Shown: in pieces, positions 1 through 6,628 of the stretch
Numbering within the stretch: position 1 is the first letter of the stretch
How the letters are laid out: every line of letters begins with the position of its first letter
Source of the DNA: Deltaproteobacteria bacterium
GTDB lineage: Bacteria > Desulfobacterota > Desulfobacteria > Desulfobacterales > JAUVGT01
Direction: 5' to 3'
Length of the DNA stretch: 12,436 nucleotides
NCBI GenBank assembly: GCA_030593645.1
Contig: JAUVGT010000104.1
Location: 1 to 12,436, forward strand
Made by a program: the position numbers and the translations under genes
Notes under the pieces: model-generated
The model's input: the letters and a program-made list of their open reading frames with translations, nothing else
Databases searched by the model: none
Told to the model about the DNA's origin: nothing

Positions 1-228
1 GAATATAATCAAAAATCAAATGAAACCGACGATAATTCGAGGAAATTCGATAGATGTGTATCATCCTTATCCAAAGGAGTTTTTATAAACAAGATATGCA
101 TCCATGTCAAGAATAAATGATAAAAAGCAAACGCGGATTCGACCGAAATTTTTGTCTGTAAATAAGCGATAAATTTGGTGCATTTTATTTTTCATTATGA
201 TATGTTTGATAATTGAATAAACGATGAT
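1..228. other. Intergenic sequence, no gene recognised
   Basis: AT-rich sequence with no convincing coding region. An open minus-strand frame crosses it, but that frame begins at a TTG inside the adjacent inverted-repeat element, has no ribosome binding site and matches no family I recognise. An AAAGGAG motif near 80 is followed only by a six-codon frame. The last six bases (GATGAT, 223-228) are probably the left target-site duplication of the element that follows. Confidence 0.5.
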
Positions 229-416
229 GATGGTCTCGTAAAAAGTCCGAATGAGACGGTCTCGTAAAAAGTTCAAATTCAAGGCGTGCAAATTTCGTAA
301 TCATGAAGCGTACTTACCGGATCCGCCCTGTTAAATCTGTCTTTTTATTTAACAGGGGAGTTGAATGATTGCGAAATGCGGCACAACACAGAAGTTGGAC
401 TTTTTACGAGACCGTC
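229..416. mobile_element. MITE-like inverted-repeat element, copy 1 (long form)
   Basis: About 188 bp, starting GATGGTCTCGTAAAAAG and ending CTTTTTACGAGACCGTC, so the ends are inverted repeats. The left end carries a second tandem copy of the terminal unit from about 255 (GACGGTCTCGTAAAAAG), while the right end has one. Flanks are GATGAT (223-228) and AATGAT (417-422), a target-site duplication matching at 5 of 6 bases. The centre holds a perfect 11-bp stem (CCCTGTTAAAT at 326-336, ATTTAACAGGG at 347-357) with a 10-base loop. No transposase is encoded, so the element would need help in trans. Two further copies lie at 6245-6395 and 8627-8815 in the same orientation. Confidence 0.85.
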
Positions 417-493
417 AATGATCACCATCGGCATGTATCCGTACCAGCCCATATTTCGAGAACTGAACATTAAATTCCTGGAGCTGTTAACAT

Positions 494-1183
494 ATGGCCA
501 CTGAAAATCAATTAAACCTACTGGCCCAGGTACCGTTATTCAACCCATTAAACGATTCTGATCTCGAAACCCTGTTTGAATCCATACGTATTCAATCCCT
601 CAAGAAAGGACAGACCCTTTTTAGAAAAGGCGATGAAGGAACCGCCCTTTATATTGTTAAAAAGGGCACAGTTAAGATCGTACTCCCCTCCAGGCTGGGC
701 GATGAAGTTATTGTAACCATATTTTCGGAAGGCGACATATTTGGTGAAATGTCAATGTTTGACGGCGAACCAAGATCGGCTGATGCCCTGGCACTGGAAC
801 CCTCGGAAATATATTTACTGAGTAGAAGAGATTTCCTCTCTTTTCTCCAGGCAAATATTACTGCAATGAAATCAATACTTTCACAATTAACCAAGCGGTT
901 GAGAAAAACGGATGATTTTCTGGGTGATACCTGTTTCCTGAATGTTTCTGCAAGACTTGCAAAAAAATTAATTGAACTCGCCGAGTCTTACGGTAATAAC
1001 ATAGATGACACGATTCATATCGATCTGCCGTTAACACAAAAAGAACTGGGTGATATGGTTGGCTCAACACGGGAGAGCATCAATAAAGCCCTCAAAACTC
1101 TGCGTGACAAAGACCTGATTATTATGGAAGAAAACAGGATAACGATCACCGACCTGACAGGATTGAATCGAAAAACATATTAA
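494..1183 (+). CDS. Crp/Fnr-family transcriptional regulator
   Basis: A 229-residue protein, the usual length for this family. Residues about 15-115 form the cyclic-nucleotide-binding beta-roll. GE at 84-85 and RS at 94-95 match the phosphate-binding cassette that binds cAMP in E. coli CRP, and T139 in the dimer helix (RLRKT) sits where CRP has T127; the next residue is D rather than S. The winged helix-turn-helix is at about 180-210. The recognition helix has R193, E194 and K198 at the positions of CRP R180, E181 and R185, which predicts a TGTGA half-site. There is no Cys cluster, so it is not an FNR-type oxygen sensor. The start is supported by GGAG at 480-483, spaced 10 bases from ATG. A perfect TGTGA-N6-TCACA site lies 18 bases past the stop, so the downstream cluster is a likely target. 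The actual ligand cannot be read from sequence. Confidence 0.93.
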   Translation: MATENQLNLLAQVPLFNPLNDSDLETLFESIRIQSLKKGQTLFRKGDEGTALYIVKKGTVKIVLPSRLGDEVIVTIFSEGDIFGEMSMFDGEPRSADALALEPSEIYLLSRRDFLSFLQANITAMKSILSQLTKRLRKTDDFLGDTCFLNVSARLAKKLIELAESYGNNIDDTIHIDLPLTQKELGDMVGSTRESINKALKTLRDKDLIIMEENRITITDLTGLNRKTY

Positions 1184-1201
1184 TTCCACATGCTTATATG
1201 C

Positions 1202-1217
1202 TGTGACACGTTTCACA
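1202..1217. promoter_or_regulatory. Consensus CRP-type operator (TGTGA-N6-TCACA)
   Basis: TGTGA at 1202-1206, a six-base spacer, and TCACA at 1213-1217 form an exact match to the CRP consensus half-sites and spacing. It lies between a Crp-family gene with matching recognition-helix residues and the protease gene. Its centre (1209.5) is about 65 bases upstream of the start expected from the putative -10 at 1263-1268, compatible with a class I activator position. Seen directly; the function is inferred. Confidence 0.7.
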
Positions 1218-1229
1218 CATCATGTGTGA
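1213..1229. promoter_or_regulatory. Overlapping 8-bp perfect palindrome
   Basis: TCACACAT, one base, ATGTGTGA: an uninterrupted 8+8 inverted repeat that shares its left half with the TCACA of the CRP-type operator and ends in another TGTGA. Three TGTGA/TCACA half-sites therefore sit in 28 bases. It could be a second regulator site, an alternative binding register, or a competing operator. It is too short, and lacks a T-tract, to be a terminator for the upstream gene. Confidence 0.5.
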
Positions 1230-1238
1230 TCAATTTCA

Positions 1239-1268
1239 TTGCAGTTTCAACATTCCCTGATGTATACT
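1239..1268 (+). promoter_or_regulatory. Putative sigma-70 promoter of the protease/LPP20 operon
   Basis: TTGCAG at 1239-1244, an 18-base spacer and TATACT at 1263-1268. The -10 is a 5 of 6 match and the -35 is weak (3 of 6), as is typical of an activator-dependent promoter, and the CRP-type site lies just upstream. The leader to the ATG at 1397 would be about 120 bases. Assigned by eye only. Confidence 0.4.
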
Positions 1269-1396
1269 TGAATCATCCTTGAGATTTGGTGTAAACTTTT
1301 ATTGGAACCAATCTTTCCGGATGTACAATAAATGTTTTGAAACCAACATCTTTCATTAATAACAAAACACAATGTATCGAAAGGAGGTGAAAGACG

Positions 1397-2509
1397 ATGA
1401 ACAAACCAATGCCGAGATTAATAATAATTACAGCAGCAATCGGACTTTGGCTCATCGGATTTCAGGCATTCGCCTATTCACCCAAAGTAATTTACCAGAA
1501 GACCGGCCCCGGAGTTGTATTTATTCTTTCTTCAGAAGGTTCAAAGAATGGAAGTGTGGGCACGGGATCGATTATCCGCAAAGATGGCCTGGTCATTACA
1601 AATGCGCATGTATTTGCAAAACCGAAGTCGAGTCAATTGAAACCGGATATATCTATTTTTCTCAAACCCCAAAGGGTAAGCGGTAATCATAAAAAAGATC
1701 TGAAAAACCGTTACAAAGGAAAAATGCTGGCATATGATTTGCGGCTGGATCTTGCCCTTTTAAAGATAACAAATGTTGATTTCTCTCTTCCCACAGTGGG
1801 ATTTGCGGAATCAAAGAATGTGGCTATCGGCGACCAGGTTTATGCGATCGGACATCCTGAGCAGGGTGGTCTGTGGAGTCTGACAACCGGTGTGATCAGT
1901 GCATACCGCATGGATTTCGGCGGAGTGTCCGGAAAACATCTGTTTCAAACTGATGCGAGCATTAACAGGGGCAATTCCGGAGGACCCCTTTTAGACGAAA
2001 ATGGCGTGATGGTTGGGATTAACTCCATGATCGCCAGGAAGGCGGCAGACGGTCTGACAATAACAGATGTTAACTACTCTATTATGTCATCCGTTGCCCT
2101 GAATTGGCTGAACAGTCTGGGTTACCGTTTTTCGGTTGCCCGTGCTGTCGCCTCAAAAGTAGATAGTCCCGTAAAACCCGTTATACCGGAACCTGAAAAG
2201 GCAGCACCGACTGTGGAAAAACCGGTTAAAACGGAACCGCCTCCCGCAAAGCCAACAAAGGAGGTTGTTGAACAGCCCGTAAAACCTGAAAAAACCGTGG
2301 AAGAACCGGTAAAACCCGAGAAAAAACTGGAAACCACGGAGGTAAAACCCCCGGAAAAAAACGTTACACCGAAACCCGGACAAGTGAAAATCCTAACAAA
2401 GAAAAGACCTTACCGGATGAGCCAACTGCTCCGGGATATGCAGGAAATGGAAGATATGATGGACGACATGAGAAGTAGAATCATAGATTATAAAAAGAAA
2501 AAGAAATAA
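1397..2509 (+). CDS. Exported HtrA/DegP-like trypsin-fold serine protease without PDZ domain
   Basis: A 370-residue protein with a signal peptide (about 1-26, cleavage after AFA) and a trypsin-like domain at about 30-240. The catalytic triad is H71 (TNAHV), D118 (RLDLALLK) and S194 (GNSGGPL), as in the HtrA family, so the protein should act as an endopeptidase in the periplasm. HtrA proteases normally carry one or two PDZ domains after the protease. Here residues 257-330 are instead a Pro/Lys/Glu-rich low-complexity stretch with repeated PVKPEK units, followed by a short charged helix (about 340-370) ending in five lysines. The start is certain: AAGGAGGTGA (1381-1390) lies six bases before the ATG. 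The next gene begins 11 bases past the stop, so the two are cotranscribed. A role in processing or quality control of the neighbouring envelope proteins is inference. Confidence 0.92.
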   Translation: MNKPMPRLIIITAAIGLWLIGFQAFAYSPKVIYQKTGPGVVFILSSEGSKNGSVGTGSIIRKDGLVITNAHVFAKPKSSQLKPDISIFLKPQRVSGNHKKDLKNRYKGKMLAYDLRLDLALLKITNVDFSLPTVGFAESKNVAIGDQVYAIGHPEQGGLWSLTTGVISAYRMDFGGVSGKHLFQTDASINRGNSGGPLLDENGVMVGINSMIARKAADGLTITDVNYSIMSSVALNWLNSLGYRFSVARAVASKVDSPVKPVIPEPEKAAPTVEKPVKTEPPPAKPTKEVVEQPVKPEKTVEEPVKPEKKLETTEVKPPEKNVTPKPGQVKILTKKRPYRMSQLLRDMQEMEDMMDDMRSRIIDYKKKKK

Positions 2510-2520
2510 GGAGGAAAAAA

Positions 2521-3114
2521 ATGAAAGCAAAAAATTTAGTGGTATTAAGTGTAATTTTTATGATGAGTATCATGCTGATGGTAAGTTGTGAATCAACCCC
2601 CGAACCCAAAGCAACCACCCCGACAGCAGATACGGCCGCATCAGGACCGCAGTGGGTCATGAAGGGAAGCGGTGCGTTTGACATTGAAAAAGGTAAGGTT
2701 TTTTATGGCGTCGGCGCAGCATCAGGTATCAAAAACAAAGCTCTTTTGCGTCAAACCGCGGATAACCGAGCCAGGGCTGAAATCGCAAAAACAATGGAAA
2801 TCTATGTGGCAAGCCTGAGCAAGGATTACATGGCTTCAACCACAGCGGGTGATTTGTCAGAATCTTCCGAAGAACAGCACGTGGAAACAGCTTTAAAATC
2901 TTTCACAAAAGCAACACTTCACGGTGCAACCATTGTTGATCGATGGATGGATCCTGCGGACGGTACCATGTACGCCCTGTGCGAACTCGACATGTTCTCT
3001 TTCAAAGAAGCCCTTGATAAACACAAGGAACTGGACAAAAAAGTTCGTGATTATGTCAGGGATAATGCAGAAAGAATGCATGGTGAACTCGAAGATCTGG
3101 AAAACAAGGAATAA
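2521..3114 (+). CDS. LPP20-family lipoprotein (FlgP-like)
   Basis: A 197-residue predicted lipoprotein. A hydrophobic N-terminus ends in a lipobox-like MVSC with C23 as the lipidation site; the next residue is E, so outer-membrane sorting is plausible. After a Thr/Pro/Ala linker, residues 43-160 look like an LPP20 domain: a QWV start, YGVGAASG, then an Ala/Arg-rich helix (RQTADNRARAEIAKTM) and a closing strand YALCELD. The C-terminus (160-197) is a charged helix. The start has a strong GGAGG six bases upstream, overlapping the stop region of the protease gene. LPP20 domains occur in Helicobacter LPP20 and in FlgP, an outer-membrane flagellar-ring protein, but nothing else here is flagellar. 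It is followed at once by a strong terminator. Specific function unknown. Confidence 0.8.
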   Translation: MKAKNLVVLSVIFMMSIMLMVSCESTPEPKATTPTADTAASGPQWVMKGSGAFDIEKGKVFYGVGAASGIKNKALLRQTADNRARAEIAKTMEIYVASLSKDYMASTTAGDLSESSEEQHVETALKSFTKATLHGATIVDRWMDPADGTMYALCELDMFSFKEALDKHKELDKKVRDYVRDNAERMHGELEDLENKE

Positions 3115-3135
3115 GAACAATTAATTATACTTACG

Positions 3136-3175
3136 ACCCGCCGTGCCGGAAGTAATTGTCGGCACGGCGGGTTTT
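3136..3175 (+). terminator. Intrinsic terminator after the LPP20 lipoprotein gene
   Basis: A perfect 13-bp GC-rich stem (ACCCGCCGTGCCG at 3136-3148 with its complement at 3160-3172), an 11-base loop, and TTTT at 3172-3175. It lies 22 bases past the stop codon. It separates the protease/lipoprotein pair from the next two genes of the cluster, so those should have their own promoter or depend on read-through. Confidence 0.88.
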
Positions 3176-3366
3176 ATCAGAAGGTAGGTAGTAAACCGCT
3201 TCAAGGTAAATTCAGCGGAATCTAACATCCCTGGATGGAACCATGGATTCAATTGCCGGTTTTCGGCATATCTTTTTCCAAATCGTTTGCATGACCGAAC
3301 TCCGCCATTTACTAAAGCACTCCCCTGTTTAATCGATTGAATGTACAAAACCAAAAGGGGTCACAT

Positions 3367-4863
3367 ATGAAAAAGGTTTCTTTCTGTATCATTTTATTTT
3401 CTGTGCTTTTACTTGCTTCATTCCAGAATGCATCAGCCCAATCAAATCAGCCTTCATGGGTCGATACAGGCGGCATAAAGAAATATCCGCCTGATTTCTA
3501 CATCACAGGTGTCGGCAGCGGGGAAGTTATTCTTGGAGATACCGCTGCTGCCCAGGCCGAAGCGGATTCAAAAGCAATTACCCAGGTTGCCAAGCAAATC
3601 AAGGTAAAAATAAGACAGCTCACCCAGAGTTATGAGGGTGAATCCTCCGTGAGCGGTAAAGGAACTGTCAGCCAGTATGATGTCTGGCAAAAGACAGCCG
3701 CGTTTGTCGACCTGAAGGTCGAAGGTGTCAGGATAGAAAATCGGTATTATGATAAAAAAAAGAAACAGCTTTACTCCCTGGCTCTTCTGGACAGATCCGC
3801 GCAGGGTAGAATGATCTCAGAGGAGATCGTTACTCTCGAATCAAGCGCTCAGGCGCTGATGAGTGAAGCGAAAAAACACCTTGACACTATCGAAAAAATT
3901 CACCGATCTGTCGCGGCATATGGTCTGGCCTTAAAAAAACTCCTTCACGCGCTTCGCCGGAACCAATATCTGAGTATCATCGCGCCCCGCATGATGCACA
4001 GGGGCATTTCTCAATCCTTATCCGAATTACAAACGGATTTTACCGCTCTGCTGTCTCGTTTTTCTATTGAAAAATTACAGGGTGACAACCAGGAAGGTAT
4101 TATCGGAGGGAATCTCCCTGAACCGATGATCGTAAAGGTATATTACAACCAAATCCCCGCCCCTTCTGTCAGGGTTATGTTCGGGCTCCTCAAAGGCACC
4201 GCCAACATCGACCGGCAGGCACGAACCGGCAGGGATGGCATCGCTTCCACAACTGTCAGCAACCTCGGACCAACCGGGGAAAAAATAAATAAGATTCGCG
4301 CTTATATCAACTTTTATCCGTCTGACCCAAAATTACTGAAAGAACTCTCAAGTGCTATCCCGCCGGCTTACGCTCAGTTTACTTATTTGCTTCCGGCTGT
4401 TGAAGATATCAGGATCGCGATCCTGATTAACGAGTACAATATGGGTCTCAAACAGACAGAAACATATCTTGCAAATAAGATCAGTCAAGCCCTGAGCCGG
4501 GCAAAACTGAATATCCTGAAGCAGATCCCCAGGGAATACATGTTAAACGACTATGATTTCGCCGGAGGACCGACTTTAAGAAAAAGCGTAATGAAAATGG
4601 CCTCAATTGCCGATATCGCCATTGTGGGTGAAGTAAAATCAACTTCAATGGGCGGAAGCGGGTCACTCATTTTTTCCAAGGCCCGAGCCGTTGTTAGAAT
4701 CATCGATTTAAAATCAAATACGGAAATCGGCAATGTCGATATATCACTAAAAGGCGCGGGCCAATCAAGGGATGACGCCGGTCGCCGCGCACTGCAGAAA
4801 ATATCTTCCAATGCATCCGATGCGACTGTAAAGGAGATAAAAAGAGTGCTGATGGGACAATAG
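3367..4863 (+). CDS. Secreted LPP20-domain protein with C-terminal CsgG/TolB-like domain
   Basis: A 498-residue protein with a signal peptide (MKKVSF to about residue 25, ASA-Q cleavage) and no lipobox. Residues 28-145 form an LPP20/FlgT-N-like domain: PSWV, YITGVGSG, an Ala-rich helix, and YSLALLDRS at the end. Residues 150-235 are helical. Residues 252-320 look like a small beta-sandwich insert (VRVMFGLLKGTANIDRQA..GRDGIASTTV). Residues 345-490 resemble a CsgG/TolB-N-type fold, with strands at IRIAILI, IAIVGEV and ARAVVRIIDLKS and a closing helix. An in-frame ATG ten codons upstream is less likely: the chosen start has AGGGG (3356-3360) six bases upstream and begins the signal peptide. It is followed after 15 bases by the FlgO-like gene, so these two form an operon. 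Vibrio FlgT has comparable domains, but this protein is longer. Exact role unknown. Confidence 0.8.
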   Translation: MKKVSFCIILFSVLLLASFQNASAQSNQPSWVDTGGIKKYPPDFYITGVGSGEVILGDTAAAQAEADSKAITQVAKQIKVKIRQLTQSYEGESSVSGKGTVSQYDVWQKTAAFVDLKVEGVRIENRYYDKKKKQLYSLALLDRSAQGRMISEEIVTLESSAQALMSEAKKHLDTIEKIHRSVAAYGLALKKLLHALRRNQYLSIIAPRMMHRGISQSLSELQTDFTALLSRFSIEKLQGDNQEGIIGGNLPEPMIVKVYYNQIPAPSVRVMFGLLKGTANIDRQARTGRDGIASTTVSNLGPTGEKINKIRAYINFYPSDPKLLKELSSAIPPAYAQFTYLLPAVEDIRIAILINEYNMGLKQTETYLANKISQALSRAKLNILKQIPREYMLNDYDFAGGPTLRKSVMKMASIADIAIVGEVKSTSMGGSGSLIFSKARAVVRIIDLKSNTEIGNVDISLKGAGQSRDDAGRRALQKISSNASDATVKEIKRVLMGQ

Positions 4864-4878
4864 AGAAAGGAGACAACA

Positions 4879-6033
4879 TTGAAACTATTAAAAATCATCG
4901 CTGTATTTTTCCTGGTCATAGGCTTTATTGCCTGTGCCGGAGATAAAACATCTGTAAAAAAGACAGCCCCTGACTATACCGAAGACGGAACCAAGGTTAA
5001 GAAACGAACACCAAGATTCGCGTCTCTTGAAGATGCTATTGAATACCTGGGAGTTGCGATCAGTGAATCATTAAATGACCCCCGTAAAGCCCGTAAATTT
5101 AAGAGTCAGAGCTCATCTGTCTCTAAAAAGCCACCCATGACCGCGGAAGAAAGAACACGAAAAAACGCTCAGGACGCGATGGATGAACTCGATCGTGAAA
5201 TCGATAAGAGCGAGGGCAAATCAAGTGATCAGGTCACAGTCAAATCAAGTGAAGATTATTCAACACAGGATTCAAGTAATATGGGAGGTGCCAGAAGTTC
5301 CTCCGGCAAGCCCATGGTTATCGCCATTACCGATTTTATTACAGTTGAAGAAAAAATTACAAAACTGGGACGATACCTGTCTGATAAGCTGACCCCTTAC
5401 TTTTCCCGTTCAAGGCAGTTTTCAGTTTTGGAGCGGGCCCTGATTGAAAAAGTGATTGATGAGCAGCGTTTCCAGGTTTCTTCATTTGTGGATGAAAAAT
5501 CGACCATGGAATTTGGAAAACTGGTTGGAGCGCAGGCTATTATTTCCGGTACTATTTCGGAATTAAACGACGCATTTTATATCAATGCCAAAGTCATTGG
5601 TGTCACACGTGGCGATTTGATGGTTTCCGTGGATGTTGAGGTCAACCGCAGCAGCAGGCTGACCGCTCTGTACAATACGGATATTCCGCATTTGAACAAA
5701 CGAAGGGTTAAGACAAAAATTTTCCGTGCCGAAGGCATGGGTATCCCAAATCCCAACGATCCGAACCCGACCCGGGCAAAAATCCTGGCCTTGAGGGCTG
5801 CCAAGGGTGATGCCATGCGCAACCTGATACAGCAGATACAGGGAGTAAACGTATCCTCGGACACGACCATCAAGGACATGATGACCCAGGATGACAATAT
5901 CCGGATTCAGATCAATTCAACCCTTCAGGGTGCCCGAATGGTGAATAAACGGTATAACCCGGACGGCAGTGTTGAAGTGGAAATGGAAGTCGAACTCACC
6001 GAAGAATTTCTCGAAATACTGTATTCCCAGTAA
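4879..6033 (+). CDS. FlgO/CsgG-like lipoprotein with C-terminal LPP20-like domain
   Basis: A 384-residue predicted lipoprotein starting at TTG. The start is decided by AAAGGAG (4866-4872) six bases upstream and by the signal sequence that follows at once. The hydrophobic segment ends at FIAC with C19 as the likely lipidated Cys. Residues 25-142 are a hydrophilic Ser/Lys/Asp-rich linker with a short helix at 48-65. Residues 145-262 match the FlgO/CsgG/LpoB type: MVIAITDF, a helix with LSDKLTPYF, FSVLERALIEKVIDEQ, a GAQAIISGTISE strand and INAKVIGVTRGDLM. Residues 298-375 resemble an LPP20 domain (RAKILALRAAKGDAMRNLIQQI, then VEVEMEVEL). It lies 15 bases after the preceding gene and ends just before a strong terminator. 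An outer-membrane or peptidoglycan-proximal assembly role is likely; the process is not known. Confidence 0.82.
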   Translation: MKLLKIIAVFFLVIGFIACAGDKTSVKKTAPDYTEDGTKVKKRTPRFASLEDAIEYLGVAISESLNDPRKARKFKSQSSSVSKKPPMTAEERTRKNAQDAMDELDREIDKSEGKSSDQVTVKSSEDYSTQDSSNMGGARSSSGKPMVIAITDFITVEEKITKLGRYLSDKLTPYFSRSRQFSVLERALIEKVIDEQRFQVSSFVDEKSTMEFGKLVGAQAIISGTISELNDAFYINAKVIGVTRGDLMVSVDVEVNRSSRLTALYNTDIPHLNKRRVKTKIFRAEGMGIPNPNDPNPTRAKILALRAAKGDAMRNLIQQIQGVNVSSDTTIKDMMTQDDNIRIQINSTLQGARMVNKRYNPDGSVEVEMEVELTEEFLEILYSQ

Positions 6034-6072
6034 GATTCAACGACAAAATCAACATAGATGTTCTAAATGATT

Positions 6073-6100
6073 AACGGCCCGCCAAGGGCCGTTTTTTTTT
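6073..6100 (+). terminator. Intrinsic terminator ending the envelope cluster
   Basis: An 8-bp stem (AACGGCCC at 6073-6080, GGGCCGTT at 6086-6093) with a five-base loop, followed by a run of T to 6100. It lies 40 bases past the stop of the FlgO-like gene. Confidence 0.93.
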
Positions 6101-6110
6101 ACTAATGTCT

Positions 6111-6145
6111 CCTGGATTCCGGCCTCCGAGGCCGGGATAACGACA
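6111..6145. repeat. Short extragenic palindrome
   Basis: CCGGCCTC (6119-6126), one base, GAGGCCGG (6128-6135): a perfect 8-bp inverted repeat within CTGGATTC...GGGATAACGAC. This resembles the widespread CTGGATTC-hairpin-GAATGACG extragenic repeats of many bacterial genomes. It has no T-tract and follows a terminator, so it is unlikely to act as one. Confidence 0.55.
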
Positions 6146-6244
6146 CATCTACTGATCATATCACACTTATGCCGGATAGAAGGAATTCAGCATACCACCC
6201 ATCGGAATTCGGGGTCGGTATCGGTATCGTCTTTTTGCAATTTT

Positions 6245-6395
6245 GATGGTCTCGTAAAAAGTCCGAATTAGACGATTTCGTAAAAGGTTCAAATTCAAGG
6301 CGTGCAAATTTTGTAATCATGAAGCGTACTTATAGTACGTTGAATGATTGCGAAATGCAGCACAACGCAGAAGTTGGACTTTTTACGAAACCGTC
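6245..6395. mobile_element. MITE-like inverted-repeat element, copy 2 (short form)
   Basis: About 151 bp with the same ends as copies 1 and 3 (GATGGTCTCGTAAAAAG at left, CTTTTTACGAAACCGTC at right), flanked by a perfect 6-bp duplication AATTTT (6239-6244 and 6396-6401). The left terminal unit is doubled, as in the other copies. The centre is a small palindrome CGTACT-TAT-AGTACG in place of the 11-bp stem-loop of copies 1 and 3. The two halves pair imperfectly over most of their length (for example AATCAT with ATGATT), so the whole element could fold into one long hairpin. It is inserted inside a larger inverted repeat (6201-6611). Confidence 0.87.
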
Positions 6396-6527
6396 AATTT
6401 TTAATACTATCTAAAAGGCTAACTCTTGTGGTTGTACTGACGTATATTTTGGATTCATGGGAATAGATGAATCGTAAGGGAAGGCTTTTGCGGGCGTAGC
6501 CTTGTGAAGTCTCCACCTGTGTGCTTG

Positions 6528-6559
6528 CCCGGTTAAATACGCATATGCATTTAACCGGG
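6528..6559. repeat. 11-bp stem-loop related to the MITE central hairpin
   Basis: CCCGGTTAAAT (6528-6538), a 10-base loop that includes the palindrome GCATATGC, and ATTTAACCGGG (6549-6559). The stem is perfect and almost identical to the central stems of MITE copies 1 and 3, yet it lies outside any MITE copy. It could act as a 3' structure for the minus-strand gene whose stop is about 70 bases away, but no T-tract follows on that strand. Confidence 0.7.
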
Positions 6560-6628
6560 GTCTGCTCGAAATGATCGAAAAGACGATTGCGATACCGACC
6601 CCGAATTCCGATAAATTTTGTATTTCAA

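Larger units (their letters stand above)
6201..6611. repeat. Large inverted-repeat element interrupted by MITE copy 2
   Basis: The outer arms are 35-base inverted repeats with two internal mismatches: 6201-6235 (begins ATCGGAATTCGGGGTCGG, contains GGTATCGGTATCG) and 6577-6611 (contains GCGATACCGACCCC). Removing MITE copy 2 and one copy of its duplicated hexamer leaves a unit of about 254 bp. The interior includes an 11-bp hairpin (6528-6559) and AAGGCT/AGCCTT half-repeats near 6481-6502. The right arm stops 17 bases before the stop codon of the minus-strand gene. No target duplication is obvious at the outer ends. It may be an older inactive mobile unit. A 73-codon minus-strand frame across it looks like repeat sequence rather than a protein. 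Confidence 0.65.

Noticed and set aside
67..291. Minus-strand 74-codon open frame at the window start
   Set aside because: It begins at a TTG inside MITE copy 1, shares its N-terminal peptide with the frame from MITE copy 3, has no ribosome binding site, and its remainder matches nothing I recognise.
229..416. CRISPR or attachment-site interpretation of the repeated sequences
   Set aside because: There are only three dispersed copies, with inverted ends and target duplications and no spacer regularity or integrase gene.
1372..1686. Plus-strand 104-codon frame overlapping the start of the protease gene
   Set aside because: It is out of frame with the protease, which has a perfect ribosome binding site, signal peptide and catalytic residues.
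2122..2383. Minus-strand Gly/Phe/Ser-rich frames opposite the protease gene
   Set aside because: They are the antisense of the Pro/Lys/Glu-rich tail; their odd composition is a shadow of the repeats in the real gene.
2521..6033. Calling the LPP20/CsgG genes flgP, flgT and flgO
   Set aside because: Domain content is similar, but lengths and domain order differ and no flagellar gene is present, so the symbols would overstate the evidence.
6528..6559. Terminator for the minus-strand RACo-like gene
   Set aside because: The stem is good but there is no T-tract after it on the minus strand, and the stem matches the MITE central hairpin, so a repeat origin explains it better.
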